From: Oryzias latipes
Taxonomy: Eukaryota > Chordata > Actinopteri > Beloniformes > Adrianichthyidae
DNA: 64,000 nucleotides
Direction: 5' to 3'
Assembly (NCBI RefSeq): GCF_002234675.1
Contig: NC_019876.2
Coordinates: 13,824,829-13,888,828, forward strand
The notes under the pieces are model-generated. The model was not told the DNA's origin. It ran no database searches and saw only the letters and a program-made list of their open reading frames with translations. Position 1 is the stretch's first letter. The number at the start of each line of letters is the position of its first letter. Made by a program: the position numbers and the translations under genes. Positions 11,224 to 24,100 of the stretch are shown here, in pieces.

Positions 11224-12621
11224 GTGGACATCCCCGCCGAGATCAGGAGGAAAAGAAGAAGAGGATGCAGAGCAGGAGTTAGGCGCCGAGAGAGGAGAAG
11301 TCGGTATAAACCATGCCTGCCGACTGTTGTTATGGGCAACGTGAGATCTCTCCCTAACAAGCTGAAAGAGCTAACGGCGCTAACTCGACTACACAGAGAG
11401 TATCGGGAGAGCAGCATCTTGTGCTTCACAGAGACTTGGCTGAATGATCTTTCCTCTGACGAACATGTCTCCCTGAACGGATTTCACCTCGTGAGAGCGG
11501 ATCGGACAGCTAGAGAGAGCGGCAAGAGGAAAGGAGGTGGGTTAGCGATGTTTGTGAACGACAAATGGTGCAACCCGAGACACATCTGTGTCAAAGAGAG
11601 GCTCTGTACGCGGGACATTGAGCTGCTGGCTGTCGGACTTCGGCCATATTACTTGCCGCGCGAGTTCTCGCACGTTATCGCGATAACTGCGTATATTCCC
11701 CCATCTGCTATCGCAGAGGTGGCCTGTGAGCTTCTTCACACTGTGGTGTCTCAGCTGCAGACAGCACACCCCCATTCCTTTTTTCTTATATCCGGAGACT
11801 TTAATCATGCTTCACTTTCCTCCACTCTCCCAAACTTCACCCAGTATGTTACGTGCCACACCAGAAACAACAAGACACTGGACCTACTGTATGCAAATGT
11901 GAAGGATGCCTACAGCTGTTCCCCCCTCCCCCCACTAGGTTGCTCAGATCACAACCTGGTTCACATTTTCCCTATCTATAAACCTGTGGTGAAACAACAA
12001 CCTCCAACTACAAGATCGGTGAGAAGATGGACAGAAGAGGCCAGTGAGGAGCTGAGGGACTGTTTTGAGACCACAGACTGGGAGGTGCTATGTGGATCGC
12101 ATGAGGACATCGACAGTCTGACACACTGCATTACAGACTACATAAACTTCTGTGTGGAGAACGCTGTGCCCTCCAGGATGGTGCGGTGTTTCCCCAACAA
12201 TAAACCGTGGGTGACCCCTGAGCTGAAGACCCTGTTAAACCAAAAAAAGAGGGCTTTTAGGTCAGGAGCCAAAGAGGAACTGAGGAGGGTGCAGAAGGAA
12301 CTTAAAGTGAAGATTAAGGAAGACAAGGGGAACTACAGAGAGAAGGTGGAAAACCAACTACAACAAAAGAATGTGAAAGAGGTCTGGAGAGGCCTGAAAA
12401 CCATCTCTGGACTCAATAAAGACAAAAGGTGCAATCAGGGTGATCAAGAGTGGGCTAACAAGCTCAATCATTTTTCAATAGATTTGATCCAGGGCCCACT
12501 CCCCCCACAACTACCCAGCCATCATCGGACCACTCGAAACCCCCAATATGCCGGTCACAGCTCCCACCCCCCATCTGCCTATCAACGTCTGTGCCACCAA
12601 ACGTCCTCAGGACAAGATTAA
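11224..12621 (+). pseudogene. LINE ORF2 N-terminal half: AP-type endonuclease
   Basis: 465 codons ending at TAA 12619-12621. Endonuclease signature positions are visible: Asn in NVRSLPNK, Glu in TETWL, Asp/Asn in GDFN and Asp-His in CSDHN. Residues after about NKLNHFS (near 12470) lose family resemblance, and the expected continuation lies in another frame. This indicates a frameshift, and the stop is its consequence. Confidence 0.75.
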
Positions 12622-12657
12622 CACTCCCCCCCCCAACCCCCTCCACAATCCCCTACT

Positions 12658-14094
12658 TTGCATTGCATAACTGCCAGCACCCAAACTCCCCCATCCAGCC
12701 TCAACATAACAAAGGAGCAGGTGAGAAGAGAGCTTCGGAGGATCAAGACCAGGAAAGCCACAGGTCCAGATGGCATCTGCTCCAGACTGCTCAGGGACTG
12801 CGCTGACCAACTCTGCCTGGTTGTAGCATACATGTTCAACCTGAGCCTCGACATGAGGAGGGTCCCTGTGCTGTGGAAAACCGCCTGCGTGGTCCCAGTA
12901 CCAAAGACCGCACAGGCAAGGGAGCCCAATCATTACAGACCTGTGGCTTTAACGTCTCACCTAATGAAGACCCTAGAGAGACTGATCCTGAATCACCTCC
13001 AGCCCCTAGTGAGCCCAGTGCTTGACCCCCTGCAGTTTGCATATCAACCTGGCATCGGAGCGGATGACGCTGTCATCTACTTGATGCACAGAACTCTGCT
13101 ACACCTCGAGGAACCTGGAAGTACTGTCAGAATCATGTTCTTGGACTTCTCCAGCGCCTTCAATACCATTCAACCACCACTGCTGAGGGGAAAGCTGGTA
13201 GATGCGGGGGTTGACAACCAGCTGACCTCGTGGATTGTTGACTACCTCACCAACAGACCACAGTACGTGAGGCTCCAGGACTGTGTGTCTGCCCAGGTGG
13301 TCTGCAGCACGGGGGCACCACAAGGGACAGTGCTCTCTCCTTTTCTCTTCACCCTATACACATCCGACTTCCAATATGACTCAAACAGCTGCCATATCCA
13401 GAAGTTCTCCGATGACACAGCCATCGTTGGACGCGTTTCAGAGGGAAACGATCTGGAATACAAGAAGGTGATCAAGGACTTTGTGGACTGGTGTGAACTC
13501 AATCACCTTCACATCAATGCCACCAAAACAAAAGAGATGGCGGTCGACTTCCGGAAAAAGGCTTCTCAGCCTCCCCCCGTAGTCATTCAGGGACTGAACA
13601 TCGAGAGGGTGGATGTGTACAAATATCTTGGTGTTCACATGAACAATAAACTGGACTGGTCAGACAACACAAAGGTCCTGCACAAGAAGGGCCAAAGTCG
13701 CCTCCACCTCCTGAGGAGACTGAGGTCCTTTGGTGTGTGCAGGCCACTACTCAGGACCTTCTACGAGACTGTCGTTGCATCAGCAACTTTCTATGCTGTG
13801 GTCTGCTGGTGTGGAGGCATTAGTGAAAGGGATAAAAAGAAACTGGACAAGCTGGTCAAGAGAGCTAGCTCTGTCCTGGGCTGTCCCCTGGACTCAGTAG
13901 ACTCTGTAGGTGAGAGGAGGATGCTGACCAAGCTGTCCAGCATCCGGAACAACCCCTCCCACCCCCTGTATGCGACGGTGAGGACAATGAGGAGCTCGTT
14001 CAGCCAGAGACTGCTGCACCCACAGTGCAAAAAAGAGCGTTACCGGAGGTCCTTCATCCCAACAGCAATCAGACTATACAATAACACGGTCTAG
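12658..14094 (+). pseudogene. LINE ORF2 C-terminal half: reverse transcriptase
   Basis: 478 codons in the same frame as the endonuclease part. It carries RT blocks GPDGI, HYRPVALTSHLMKTLE, LDFSSAFNT, PQGTVLSP and the FSDDTA catalytic pair, followed by a C-terminal domain ending FIPTAIRLYNNTV. All catalytic residues are present, so only the upstream frameshift breaks the element. Confidence 0.8.
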
Positions 14095-14284
14095 GACTGA
14101 TGAAACCGCTGCTGCTATTTATTGCCTTATTTAATCCGTTATTTATACTGTACTTTTACTTCCACCTTGTATTATTTTTATTCTTAATCATTGCTACTGT
14201 GTTTTTTGTACTTTCCAACTGCTATTTTTTCTTGTTTTTGGCTGCTGTGACAACCTAATTTCCCCCCTGGGGATCAATAAAGTC

Positions 14285-14395
<111 letters not shown>

Positions 14396-14488
14396 ACTGT
14401 GTAGTTTTTGAATTATCAGTACATAAACAATGTTATGCACCAATAGTTCATAACACTATGTTTATTACACAATATTTCAGTCTCAAAA

Positions 14489-15335
<847 letters not shown>

Positions 15336-15667
15336 AAGGCATTAGGTTTTTGTACTGAAAATCTGAAATCTTGTCATTTCATTACGTTTGTGTTTGTGAA
15401 ATTACCCCGCAAGGATATATCATTCAAAAATGTGAACTGTCACAATTTAACCTGTCAATAGTGAAACAAGAAAATCCCGTTTTTTCACTTCCGTAAAACG
15501 AAATAACAATACTTGACCTGATATTTGCTTGCAGCATAAAACTGACTCAATTTTTGGTTTATTCAGTATGTCTCTTGTCTATTTGGTTTCATATTTAAAA
15601 TTAAAATTCTTCACAGCTTCCGACAAAACCCTTTGAGTCACGTCACAGTCTTCTGACACTTAACCAT

Positions 15668-15674
15668 TATAAAA
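15668..15674 (+). promoter_or_regulatory. TATA box, copy A
   Basis: TATAAAA followed 23 nt later by TCACTCC, a full match to the YYANWYY initiator pattern (A at 15691). The spacing is slightly short of the usual ~30 nt, so the true start may be a few bases further on. Confidence 0.45.
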
Positions 15675-15690
15675 GACCTGTCCTAGCATC

Positions 15691-15785
15691 ACTCCAAGAG
15701 TTGAAGAGTCAAAAGGATAATGTTCGAGCGATCTCTGAATTGTACTTGCTGGATTTAAGATTCTTTTAAGGAGCTTACCTTATTA
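15691..15785 (+). other. Putative non-coding first exon, copy A (for mucin gene 2)
   Basis: A ~95-nt stretch from the candidate initiator to a GTAAGT donor at 15786. A non-coding leader spliced to 21079 would fit, because the signal-peptide exon of gene 2 has its own acceptor. Transcript data are absent; this is inference. Confidence 0.35.
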
Positions 15786-16099
15786 GTAAGTAGAAGAACT
15801 TTCATAATATGCTATCTTTAAGAATTTATTTTGTGTTGCATGAAGTGAAATTTGATTTTATTTATTTATAGATGTTTGCCAATAGGCTGAAACCCATAAA
15901 TAGGCAAATTCGGAGACTAAACTGACTAAAATGACAACATTTTCCCAAAATTTGGCAAATAAATATAACAAAACTGTAAATATCTAAAAAAGTATAAATA
16001 CATATATACAAAAGAGATCAATAGGAAAATACTAAAATGAACTAACAAACTTACTAAGCTATACTGGCATCCCTGCCCTTAGACCCTTCTTCGCGGCAA

Positions 16100-16682
16100 G
16101 GAAAAACTCCTAAAGAAAATGGATTCCGGAAAAAACGAAGAAACCTCAGTGGTGCCCACATGAAGGAGGGATCCTCCCCCAGGACGGACAGGCGATTTAC
16201 CAGAACTCTTAGAGAAGAATTAACTTATCTAACGCTACAACTACATATATAAAGTCCAGCAGATGAGCTTCATCCAGCCGTAGTTGTGGGGACAGTCAAA
16301 GGCGCGAGTCGAGCCGGAGACAGGATCCACCGCCAGGTATTGGAGCAGGAGCAGAGACGAGGTACTCGGTCAGGTACAGAGCAGAGACGAGCCAGAGATG
16401 AGCCATAGGCAGGATCCACAGCCAGGTGTAGGAGTGGGAGCAAAGGCGAGGTACACGGTCAGGAACAGGAGCACGGATGAGCAAACTGGAGTCTGGAAGC
16501 ACTCCCACTCCCCAGGAGGGGAGAGGAAAAGAGGGACAATACATGAATCGCACTGCACCAAACAGAGGCATGGAGAACTAAATGATAAATGATGATCAAA
16601 AATAGAGAAGAGAAGAAGGGTAGAAGTAGATGAGAAAAGAGGACAGAACCATAGAGCACCATAGTTACCCCAGCTTCAACTT
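16100..16682. repeat. Dispersed repeat R1, copy 2
   Basis: Shares cccacatgaaggagggatcc, aggatccac and gcaccatagt...ccccagctt blocks with 9100-9956 in the same order. It contains an internal tandem pair of ~95 bp (about 16305-16480) built on caggatccaccgccagg and gcgaggtac.ggtcagg. The ORF across it has no recognisable product. Confidence 0.6.
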
Positions 16683-16700
16683 CTAGCAGCCTTTTAAAAC

Positions 16701-16769
16701 ATTGCAGGATTAACACTGCTTCGACATTTCACATAGAGCCTCTACCAATTGTAGGTGGTGAACTAGCGC
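16701..16769. repeat. 69-bp copy of 8418-8486 at a duplication junction
   Basis: Identical by eye to 8418-8486 over its whole length (attgcaggattaacactgc to gaactagcgc). It lies between the end of repeat R1 and the start of promoter copy B. Confidence 0.85.
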
Positions 16770-17114
16770 ATTAGGCTAAGGCATTAGGTTTTTGTACTGA
16801 AAATCTGAAATCTTGTCATTTCATTACGTTTGTGTTTGTGAAATTACCCCGCAAGGGGTAATATATCATTTAAAAATGTGAACTGTCACAATTTAACCTG
16901 TCAATAGTGAAAACAAGAAAATCCCGTTTTTTCACTTCCGTAATACAAAATAACAATACTTGACCTGATATTTGCTTGCAGCATAAAACTGACTCAATTT
17001 CTGGTTTATTCAGTATGTCTCCTGTCTATTTGGTTTCATATTTAAAATTAAAATTCTTCACAGCCTCCGACAAAACCCTTTGAGTCACGTCACAGTCTTC
17101 TGACACTTAGCAAT

Positions 17115-17121
17115 TATAAAA
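17115..17121 (+). promoter_or_regulatory. TATA box, copy B
   Basis: TATAAAA in the same context as copy A, with the TCACTCC initiator-like motif preserved 23 nt downstream. Confidence 0.45.
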
Positions 17122-17137
17122 GACCTGTCCTAGCATC

Positions 17138-17232
17138 ACTCCAAGAGTTGAAGAGTCAAACGGATAATGTTCGAGCGATCTCTGAATTGTACTTGCTGGA
17201 TTTAAGATTCTTTTAAGGAGCTTACCTTATTA
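17138..17232 (+). other. Putative non-coding first exon, copy B (for mucin gene 2)
   Basis: Same structure as copy A, ending at a GTAAGT donor at 17233. It is the copy nearest to the gene 2 start codon exon. Inference only. Confidence 0.35.
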
Positions 17233-17571
17233 GTAAGTAGAAGAACTTTCATAATATGCTATCTTTAAGAATTTATTTTGTGTTGCATGAAGTGAAATTT
17301 GATTTTATCTATTTATAGATGTTTGCCAATAGGCTGAAACCCATAAATAGGAAAATTCGGAGACTAAACTGACTAAAATGACAACATTTTCCCAAAATTT
17401 GGCAAATAAATATAACAAAACCGTAAATATATAAAATAAAATAACGTAACAGATAAATTAATTATTTCAATTACCTTTGACATATACCTCTGATGCTTCA
17501 GGTTCAAAGGAGTATTTTAAAATGAAAGAGCATTAACTAATGAAAAAAATAAAGAACAAGGGTCATATTTG

Positions 17572-17573
<2 letters not shown>

Positions 17574-17660
<87 letters not shown>
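17574..17660. repeat. (AT)n microsatellite
   Basis: About 43 AT units just downstream of promoter copy B. Confidence 0.95.
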
Positions 17661-17663
<3 letters not shown>

Positions 17664-19032
17664 TTACATTCGACTAAAAGGTTATGTGTTTGACAAGAAA
17701 ATCATTTACATTTAAAAACATTGACAGGGACTGAAAGGCAAATAAAAAGTATTCTTCACCAGTGAAATCTTAAAAGTATTAATGAAACTAAAACAAATCA
17801 AAATGTTTTTCTTAAACAGATTGGGATCACTAAACTTTGTGGTTTGGGTAATACGCAGATTAATGTATCTATAAATTATGTACAATGAAGGCAAACAGTC
17901 TTTAAAATACTTAAAGTAAAAATGTGTTAACAGTTAACGTGCCCCAGTTTTCTTTTGTTTTGACAATGTTCTTATTATTTGTGTTAACAAACATACTTTA
18001 CGTCATCTCCACACTGCACAAAACTTAGCCTATAGAATTTTTAGGGTCCAATTAAAAGTGCAATACTCAGTCCTACATTTAATAATCCCAAATTCCATTT
18101 AATTGGTTGCTGTTTTCACTCTGGTAGCATTTTCGAGCATGGACCACCTGGCCAGCTTTAAGAGGTGTTGTAGTCCCTGAATCGATTGCAGAGTTCTACC
18201 AGGTCGTAAAAAAAAATAATAAAATAAAATAAAAGAGTAATTTTTTAAAAATAATTAGTAAATTCCGATCGAGACAAATACCTTTCATAAATGATGACAA
18301 GCAGGCTTTCACAGGTCTGAAGTTGAGGTTCACCTTGATAGTTGGACCGATATGAAAATTCAGGAGCTCCTCAACAAATGAAATAATATCTCACACTTTT
18401 CCTACTTTGTAGCACAAAGTCCTGTGCAATGCAAAACTATATATAATAAATACTGCAACCCACCCCCTTTAGCCATTAAACATGAAGTAAACACTGCATG
18501 CAAGGCTGAAGACAAACAAGCAAATCATAGGTTGGTGGAAATGCCAATAGTTGAATTATCTTCCTCTAGGGGTAGGTACTGAGCCAGCACAGCAAACTCA
18601 GGGGAAACAGCAAGGCGGCAAACCGGGTCCTCAGCTAGTGTTAGAAAAACGACTCAACTAAGGAGGCAGTAGAATCTGTGATAAGGTATGACCCAAAATG
18701 CTGGAGAACAGGCTTGTGACAATAAATGTAATAAACGTAAATATGAAGAAAACAGAAACAAAAGACCGAGAGAACAGATGAACTAAGATGCAAGACCTGA
18801 AAACCAGACACAAATTGACTAAGCATGATTTACTCAAATCGTTTATAGTTCAAAATTTGGATCTGATGTGACTGTGACGGGGGGAACAGACAGAATATTA
18901 AATCAACCAAGAAAACAGCTTTTAAAAAAAAGCAAACAAAAGAGAAGAATCACTACATTACCCCTCCCTAAAGGGGCTGATTCCAGATGCCCCAACACTA
19001 TGCTAGTAGGAGGGACGGTATCATTGCAAACC
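17661..19032. other. Intergenic or gene 2 first intron, nothing recognised
   Basis: AT-rich sequence without convincing exons or element ends. If the upstream promoter serves gene 2, this is intron. Confidence 0.45.
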
Positions 19033-19040
19033 CCTTAGGA

Positions 19041-19810
19041 CAGTGGCCCCCGACCTTTTTGAAGCCACAGACCGGTATGATGTCAGAAAAAGTTTTCAAG
19101 GACAGGTCTGTAACCCTTGTGCTATCCTAGGCACTTTAACATTGGGAGTTGGGTCATCTAGACCCCACTAGACAGTGCCCTGAACCTTTTTTCTTCAATG
19201 ATTTGTGATCTTCACTGGTGTCCATGGATTACATGAAATCTTTCCACCTTTATCCACCTTTGTCATGGTAGGGAGAACACGTCAATGTAAGGGTGGGGTC
19301 ATCTAAGATAGCACAAGGGTTAAGATGATTATTGTAGCACCGCTATGATGGAGGAGTAACAGCGACGAACTTTGAGCTTTTATTTTGACACGTTTGTCAT
19401 TGCACATCGCACAGGTGTCCTCATCCTCTCCCCTTCCCAAACTCATAGTGCAAAAAAGAAGTAGTGTCTATTTAATGTAGCTTTCTTTTTTTTGGAAGTC
19501 AAAGCCTCCTCTTCTGTCTCCTGGCTGGGCCTTTTTTCCCTTGGCAAAGAAACTTTCCAAAGACTCATTTTGCTAGGTTTCATTTTAGAGGTAACCTATC
19601 ACGTGACCGAGAAGAGCGCCTTGGCCTGCGTTAAGAGTGACAGAGAAGGATGTAGCAGAGAATAGGGCAATTTTTCAAAGTAAAACATCTTTCAGATTCC
19701 AAAATAAATAAAACGGAAGTAATGTAAGTTATTTACTCTTTCTGTGCGGCCCGGAACCAAATGACCCACGGACCGGTACCGGTCCACGGTCCGGGGGTTG
19801 GGAACTGCTG
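19041..19810. mobile_element. Non-autonomous hAT element with perfect 8-bp target duplication
   Basis: Left end CAGTGGCCCCCGACC and right end, on the complement, CAGCAGTTCCCAACC are imperfect hAT-type inverted repeats. CCTTAGGA occurs immediately before (19033-19040) and after (19811-19818), an exact 8-bp target-site duplication as expected for hAT. No transposase ORF is present. A piggyBac-type MITE is nested inside. Confidence 0.85.
19114..19319 (+). mobile_element. 206-bp piggyBac-type MITE, copy 1 (nested in hAT)
   Basis: Termini CCCTTGTGCTATCCTAGG and, at the other end, ATCTAAGATAGCACAAGGG are inverted repeats. GTAA lies to the left and TTAA to the right, matching a TTAA target with one change. 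Two further copies lie at 20620-20805 and 54860-55065. Confidence 0.75.
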
Positions 19811-19818
19811 CCTTAGGA

Positions 19819-20619
19819 GCTGAGCAGGAAGAGGAGCAGTTGCCACAATCTTCCCCGGGAACAGGGAACTTGTTGTCCTTTGGCAAATGAGTCCACCTGT
19901 TTTATATATCACAATTCTGATCCCAAATTCACCTAATAAATTTCTGTTGTTAAAAAAGACAACTTTTGGTGTTTAACGTTAAATATTTGAATATACAGTC
20001 TCATGACACTAAAATTCAGTTCTGGAAATTGTGTAACATATAAATTAGGACTAGGAAGTAACAAAATCATAAACTCTGTCTAATAGTAGGGTTTTTCTTC
20101 TTTTTCAGTAGCTGTTGACAATTCTTCGCTTTAATCGCAAAAACGCAGCAAGTGGAAACTGTTTCCTATGTCATTTGAGATAAACAAATGCATTGCAGCT
20201 TCACCCTACAAGAGTGGGTTTAAACGGATGTCTTTGTACTTCCTTTCAAATTTCATTATCAAAAGTTGCTCCGAATAGATTGCAACAGTGTATTTTGTAT
20301 ATTATATTAGGATTGGTCCAAATAAAATTCTAAAATGCACAAGAGCATAGTACTCCATCAGCACAATAATATATGTTTAACTGCAAAGGCATTTGAATAA
20401 ATCATACCTGTACTCTTCATGGACAATATTTGCTTTGAATTAAAACCAGAACTGAACTGACAGTTTAGTTGAGTAGAAAAAGAAAGTGCTCTGTCAAAGA
20501 AGGCAAAAACAGCGTGACCACCCTGAAACAATAAAAACAAACATATGTTTTGATAGTGCTCCATACAGCTAGAGATAAGAGTTCTATAAATTTGGAATTA
20601 GACTGATGCTTCTGTATAA
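19819..20619. other. Intergenic or intron, nothing recognised
   Basis: AT-rich between the hAT element and the second MITE copy. No exon-like structure seen. Confidence 0.45.
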
Positions 20620-20805
20620 CCCTTGTGCTATCTTAGATGACCCCACCCTAACTTTGACGTGTCATTCCTACCATGACAAAGGTGGAAAGATTTCAAGTAA
20701 TCCATGGACATCAGTGAAGATCACAAATCATTGAAGAAAAAAGGTTCAGAGCACTGTCTTGTGGGTCTAGATGACCCAACGTTACAGTGCCTAGGATAGC
20801 AAGAG
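20620..20805 (-). mobile_element. piggyBac-type MITE, copy 2 (inverted)
   Basis: Begins CCCTTGTGCTATCTTAGATG, the complement of the right end of copy 1, so it is in the opposite orientation. It is shorter (186 bp) and its right end is degraded. Confidence 0.75.
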
Positions 20806-21078
20806 TTACAGTGCCTTTAAGTATAATTGTGCTTAAACATAAAAAAAATGTTTTGATGGTTTAATCTAATGTATTTTACTGTAATTGTATTATATTAAAG
20901 CTTTTTAGAAACACTTTGCAATAACCACAAAATCACTTATTTAAAAAAAATGACTCAAAAGTTCCTTTTTATTTGTTAATAAGTAGGATCCACATGTGAC
21001 CTTTAATTGAGAAATGAAGAAAGTTAAATATATGATTTTTTTTCTGTTTGCTGATAGAATGTTTATTGTACATTCTAG

Positions 21079-21138
21079 GTGACTAGAGACCCAAAATGGT
21101 GCTTGGTAAAATATTATGGCTCCTACTTGTCATAATAG
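21079..21138 (+). CDS. Gene 2 signal-peptide exon
   Basis: Acceptor TGTACATTCTAG is followed by a short 5' UTR and ATG at 21096 in a good start context (A at -3, G at +4). The exon encodes MVLGKILWLLLVII, a hydrophobic signal core, and ends one base into the next codon at donor GTAAGT (21139). The coding part is 43 nt, the same as in gene 3. Confidence 0.8.
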
Positions 21139-24100
21139 GTAAGTTACAATTAAAGTGATTAATACAAAGAAATACATTTTTTTTAACTAATGTAGAAAAA
21201 TATCTTATTGCAGATACTCCAGCAACATCCACAAAAGAATCAATATTAATGGATGCATCATCAATATCACTCACTGTGAATATAAGTGACATCTGTGACT
21301 GTTGCTGTGAATGTTGTTATGACAAACAGCAAACAACAAAAACTTACAACCCTACCACAATAACAAACATTTGTGAAAATGCATCAGCAACAACACGAGA
21401 ACCACCTGGATCATCAACTGAAACCTCAACAACAGATTCTTTTACCACAACCTCATTTGTATCAACATCTACAACATCACCCACTACCACAACTGAAAAC
21501 AGCACTGCTTTTACTTCAACAAACACTTCATCCTATTCAACATCACATGCTTCCACTGAATCTACCGGAACTTCGGCCCAAACAACAATTACATTTTGCT
21601 CAACAACAGCTACAGATGAAACCACAACACAGACGTCGTCTGCAAGTACAACATCTACATCTACATTAACGCCCTTTACATTTGCTTCAACAAGTCCTAC
21701 GTTTTCAGCAACAATATCTTCCCAGACTACGTCTCCCTCTCTAACTACATCATCAACAGCTTTAACGACAACAGAAACCTCAACAACAGATTCTTTCACT
21801 ACAACCCCTTTTGTAGCAACATCTACAACACCACCCACTAGCACAATTGAAACCAGCACTGCTTTTACCTCAGCAAAAACTTCTACTTCATCAGCAAGTG
21901 CTTCCACTGCATCTACCAGCACTTCAGCGCAAACAACAATTACATTTGGCTCGACAACAGCCACAGATGAAACCACAACAACGTCGTCTGCAAGTACAAC
22001 ATTCACAACCTTTCCTACAGAGACCACCGCTATTTCCACAACAAGCTTTTCAAGCACTGCCTCAACTTCATCGACATCAACCCCGCTTACATTTGCTTCA
22101 ACAAGTCCTACGTTTTCCGCAACAATATCTTCCCAGACTACGTCTCCCTCTCTAACTACATCAACAGCTTTAACGACAACAGAAACCTCAACAACAGATT
22201 CTTTCACCTCAACCCCTTTTGTAGCAACATCTACAACACCACCCACTAGCACAATTGAAACCAGCACTGCTTTTACCTCAGCAAAAACTTCTACTTCATC
22301 AGCAAGTGCTTCCACTGCTTCTACCAGCACTTCAGCGCAAACAACTATTACATTTGGCTCGACAACAGCCACAGATGAAACCACAACAACGTCGTCTGCA
22401 AGTACAACATTCACAACCTTTCCTACAGAGACCACCGCTATTTCCACAACAAGCTTTTCAAGCACTGCCTCAACTTCATCTACATCAACGCCGTTTACAT
22501 TTGCTTCAACAAGTCCTACGTTTTCCGCAACAATATCTTCCCAGACTACGTCTCCCTCTCTAACTACATCATCAACAGCTTTAACGTCAACAGAAACCTC
22601 AACAACAGATTCTTTCACTACAACCCCTTTTGTAGCAACATCTACAACACCACCCACTAGCACAATTGAAACCAGCACTGCTTTTACCTCAGCAAAAACT
22701 TTTACTTCATCAGCAAGGGCTTCCACTGCATCTACCAGCACTTCAGCGCAAACAACAATTACATTTGGCTCGACAACAGCCACAGATGAAACCACAACGA
22801 CGTCGTCTGCAAGTACAACATTCACAACCTTTCCTACAGAGACCACCGCTATTTCCACAACAAGCTTTTCAAGCACTGTCTCAACTTCATCTACATCAAC
22901 GCCATTTACATTGGCTTCAACAAGTCCTACGTTTTCCGCAACAATATCTTCCCAGACTACGTCTCCCTCTCTAACTACATCATCAACAGCTTTAGCGACA
23001 ACAGAAACCTCAACAACAGATTCTTTCACCACAACCCCTTTTGTAGCAACATCTACAACACCACCCACTAGCACAATTGAAACCAGCACTGCTTTTACCT
23101 CAGCAAAAACTTCTACTTCATCAGCAAGTGCTTCTACTGCTTCTACCAGCACTTCAGCGCAAACAACTATTACATTTGGCTCGACAACAGCCACAGATGA
23201 AACCACAACAACGTCGTCTGCAAGTACAACATTCACAACCTTTCCTACAGAGACCACCGCTATTTCCACAACAAGCTTTTCAAGCACTGCCTCAACTTCA
23301 TCGACATCAACGCCATTTACATTTGCTTTAACAAGTCCTACGTTTTCCGCAACAATATCTTCCCAGACTTCGTCTCCCTCTCTAACTACATCATCAACAG
23401 CTTTAACGACAACAGAAACCTCAACAACAGATTCTTTCACTACAACCCCTTTTGTAGCAACATCTACAACACCACCCACTAGCACAATTGAAACCAGCAC
23501 TGCTTTTACCTCAGCAAAAACTTCTACTTCATCAGCAAGTGCTTCCACTGCATCTACCAGCACTTCAGCGCAAACAACTATTACATTTGGCTCGACAACA
23601 GCCACAGATGAAACCACAACAACGTCGTCTGCAAGTACAACATTCACAACCTTTCCTACAGAGACCACCGCTATTTCCACAACAAGCTTTTCAAGCACTC
23701 CCTCAACTTTACCTACATCAACCCCGTTTACATTTGCTTCAACAAGTCCTACTTTTTCCGCAACAATATCTTCCCAGACTACGTCTCCCTCTCTAACTAC
23801 ATCATCAACAGCTTTAACGACAACAGAAACCTCAACAGATTCTTTCACCTCAACCCCTTTTGTAGCAACATCTACAACACCACCCACTAGCACAATTGAA
23901 ACCAGCCCTGCTTTTACCTCAGCAAAAACTTTTACTTCATCAGCAAGTGCTTCCACTGCATCTACCAGCACTTCAGCGCAAACAACAATTACATTTGGCT
24001 CGACAACAGCCACAGATGAAACCACAACGACGTCGTCTGCAAGTACAACATTCACAACCTTTCCTACAGAGACCACCGCTATTTCCACAGTAAGCTTTTC

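Larger units (their letters stand above)
15336..15990 (+). repeat. Promoter-region segmental duplication, copy A
   Basis: A ~650-bp direct repeat of 16778-17436, nearly identical base for base. It starts at aaggcattaggtttttgtac and ends near aaactgtaaatat. Only point changes and a few short indels separate the copies. Both contain a TATA box, a candidate first exon and a donor. Confidence 0.9.
16778..17436 (+). repeat. Promoter-region segmental duplication, copy B
   Basis: Second copy of 15336-15990, same orientation, 1.44 kb downstream. A few-base insertion (ggggtaatatatc versus ggatatatc) and scattered substitutions distinguish it. Confidence 0.9.

Noticed and set aside
10902-11282. 126-codon ORF in the LINE leader
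   Set aside because: No ORF1-like motif; it overlaps the start of the endonuclease ORF in another frame and is probably 5' UTR.
16284-16592. 102-codon ORF in repeat R1
   Set aside because: Lies in a non-coding dispersed repeat with an internal tandem pair; the frame is not preserved in the other copy.
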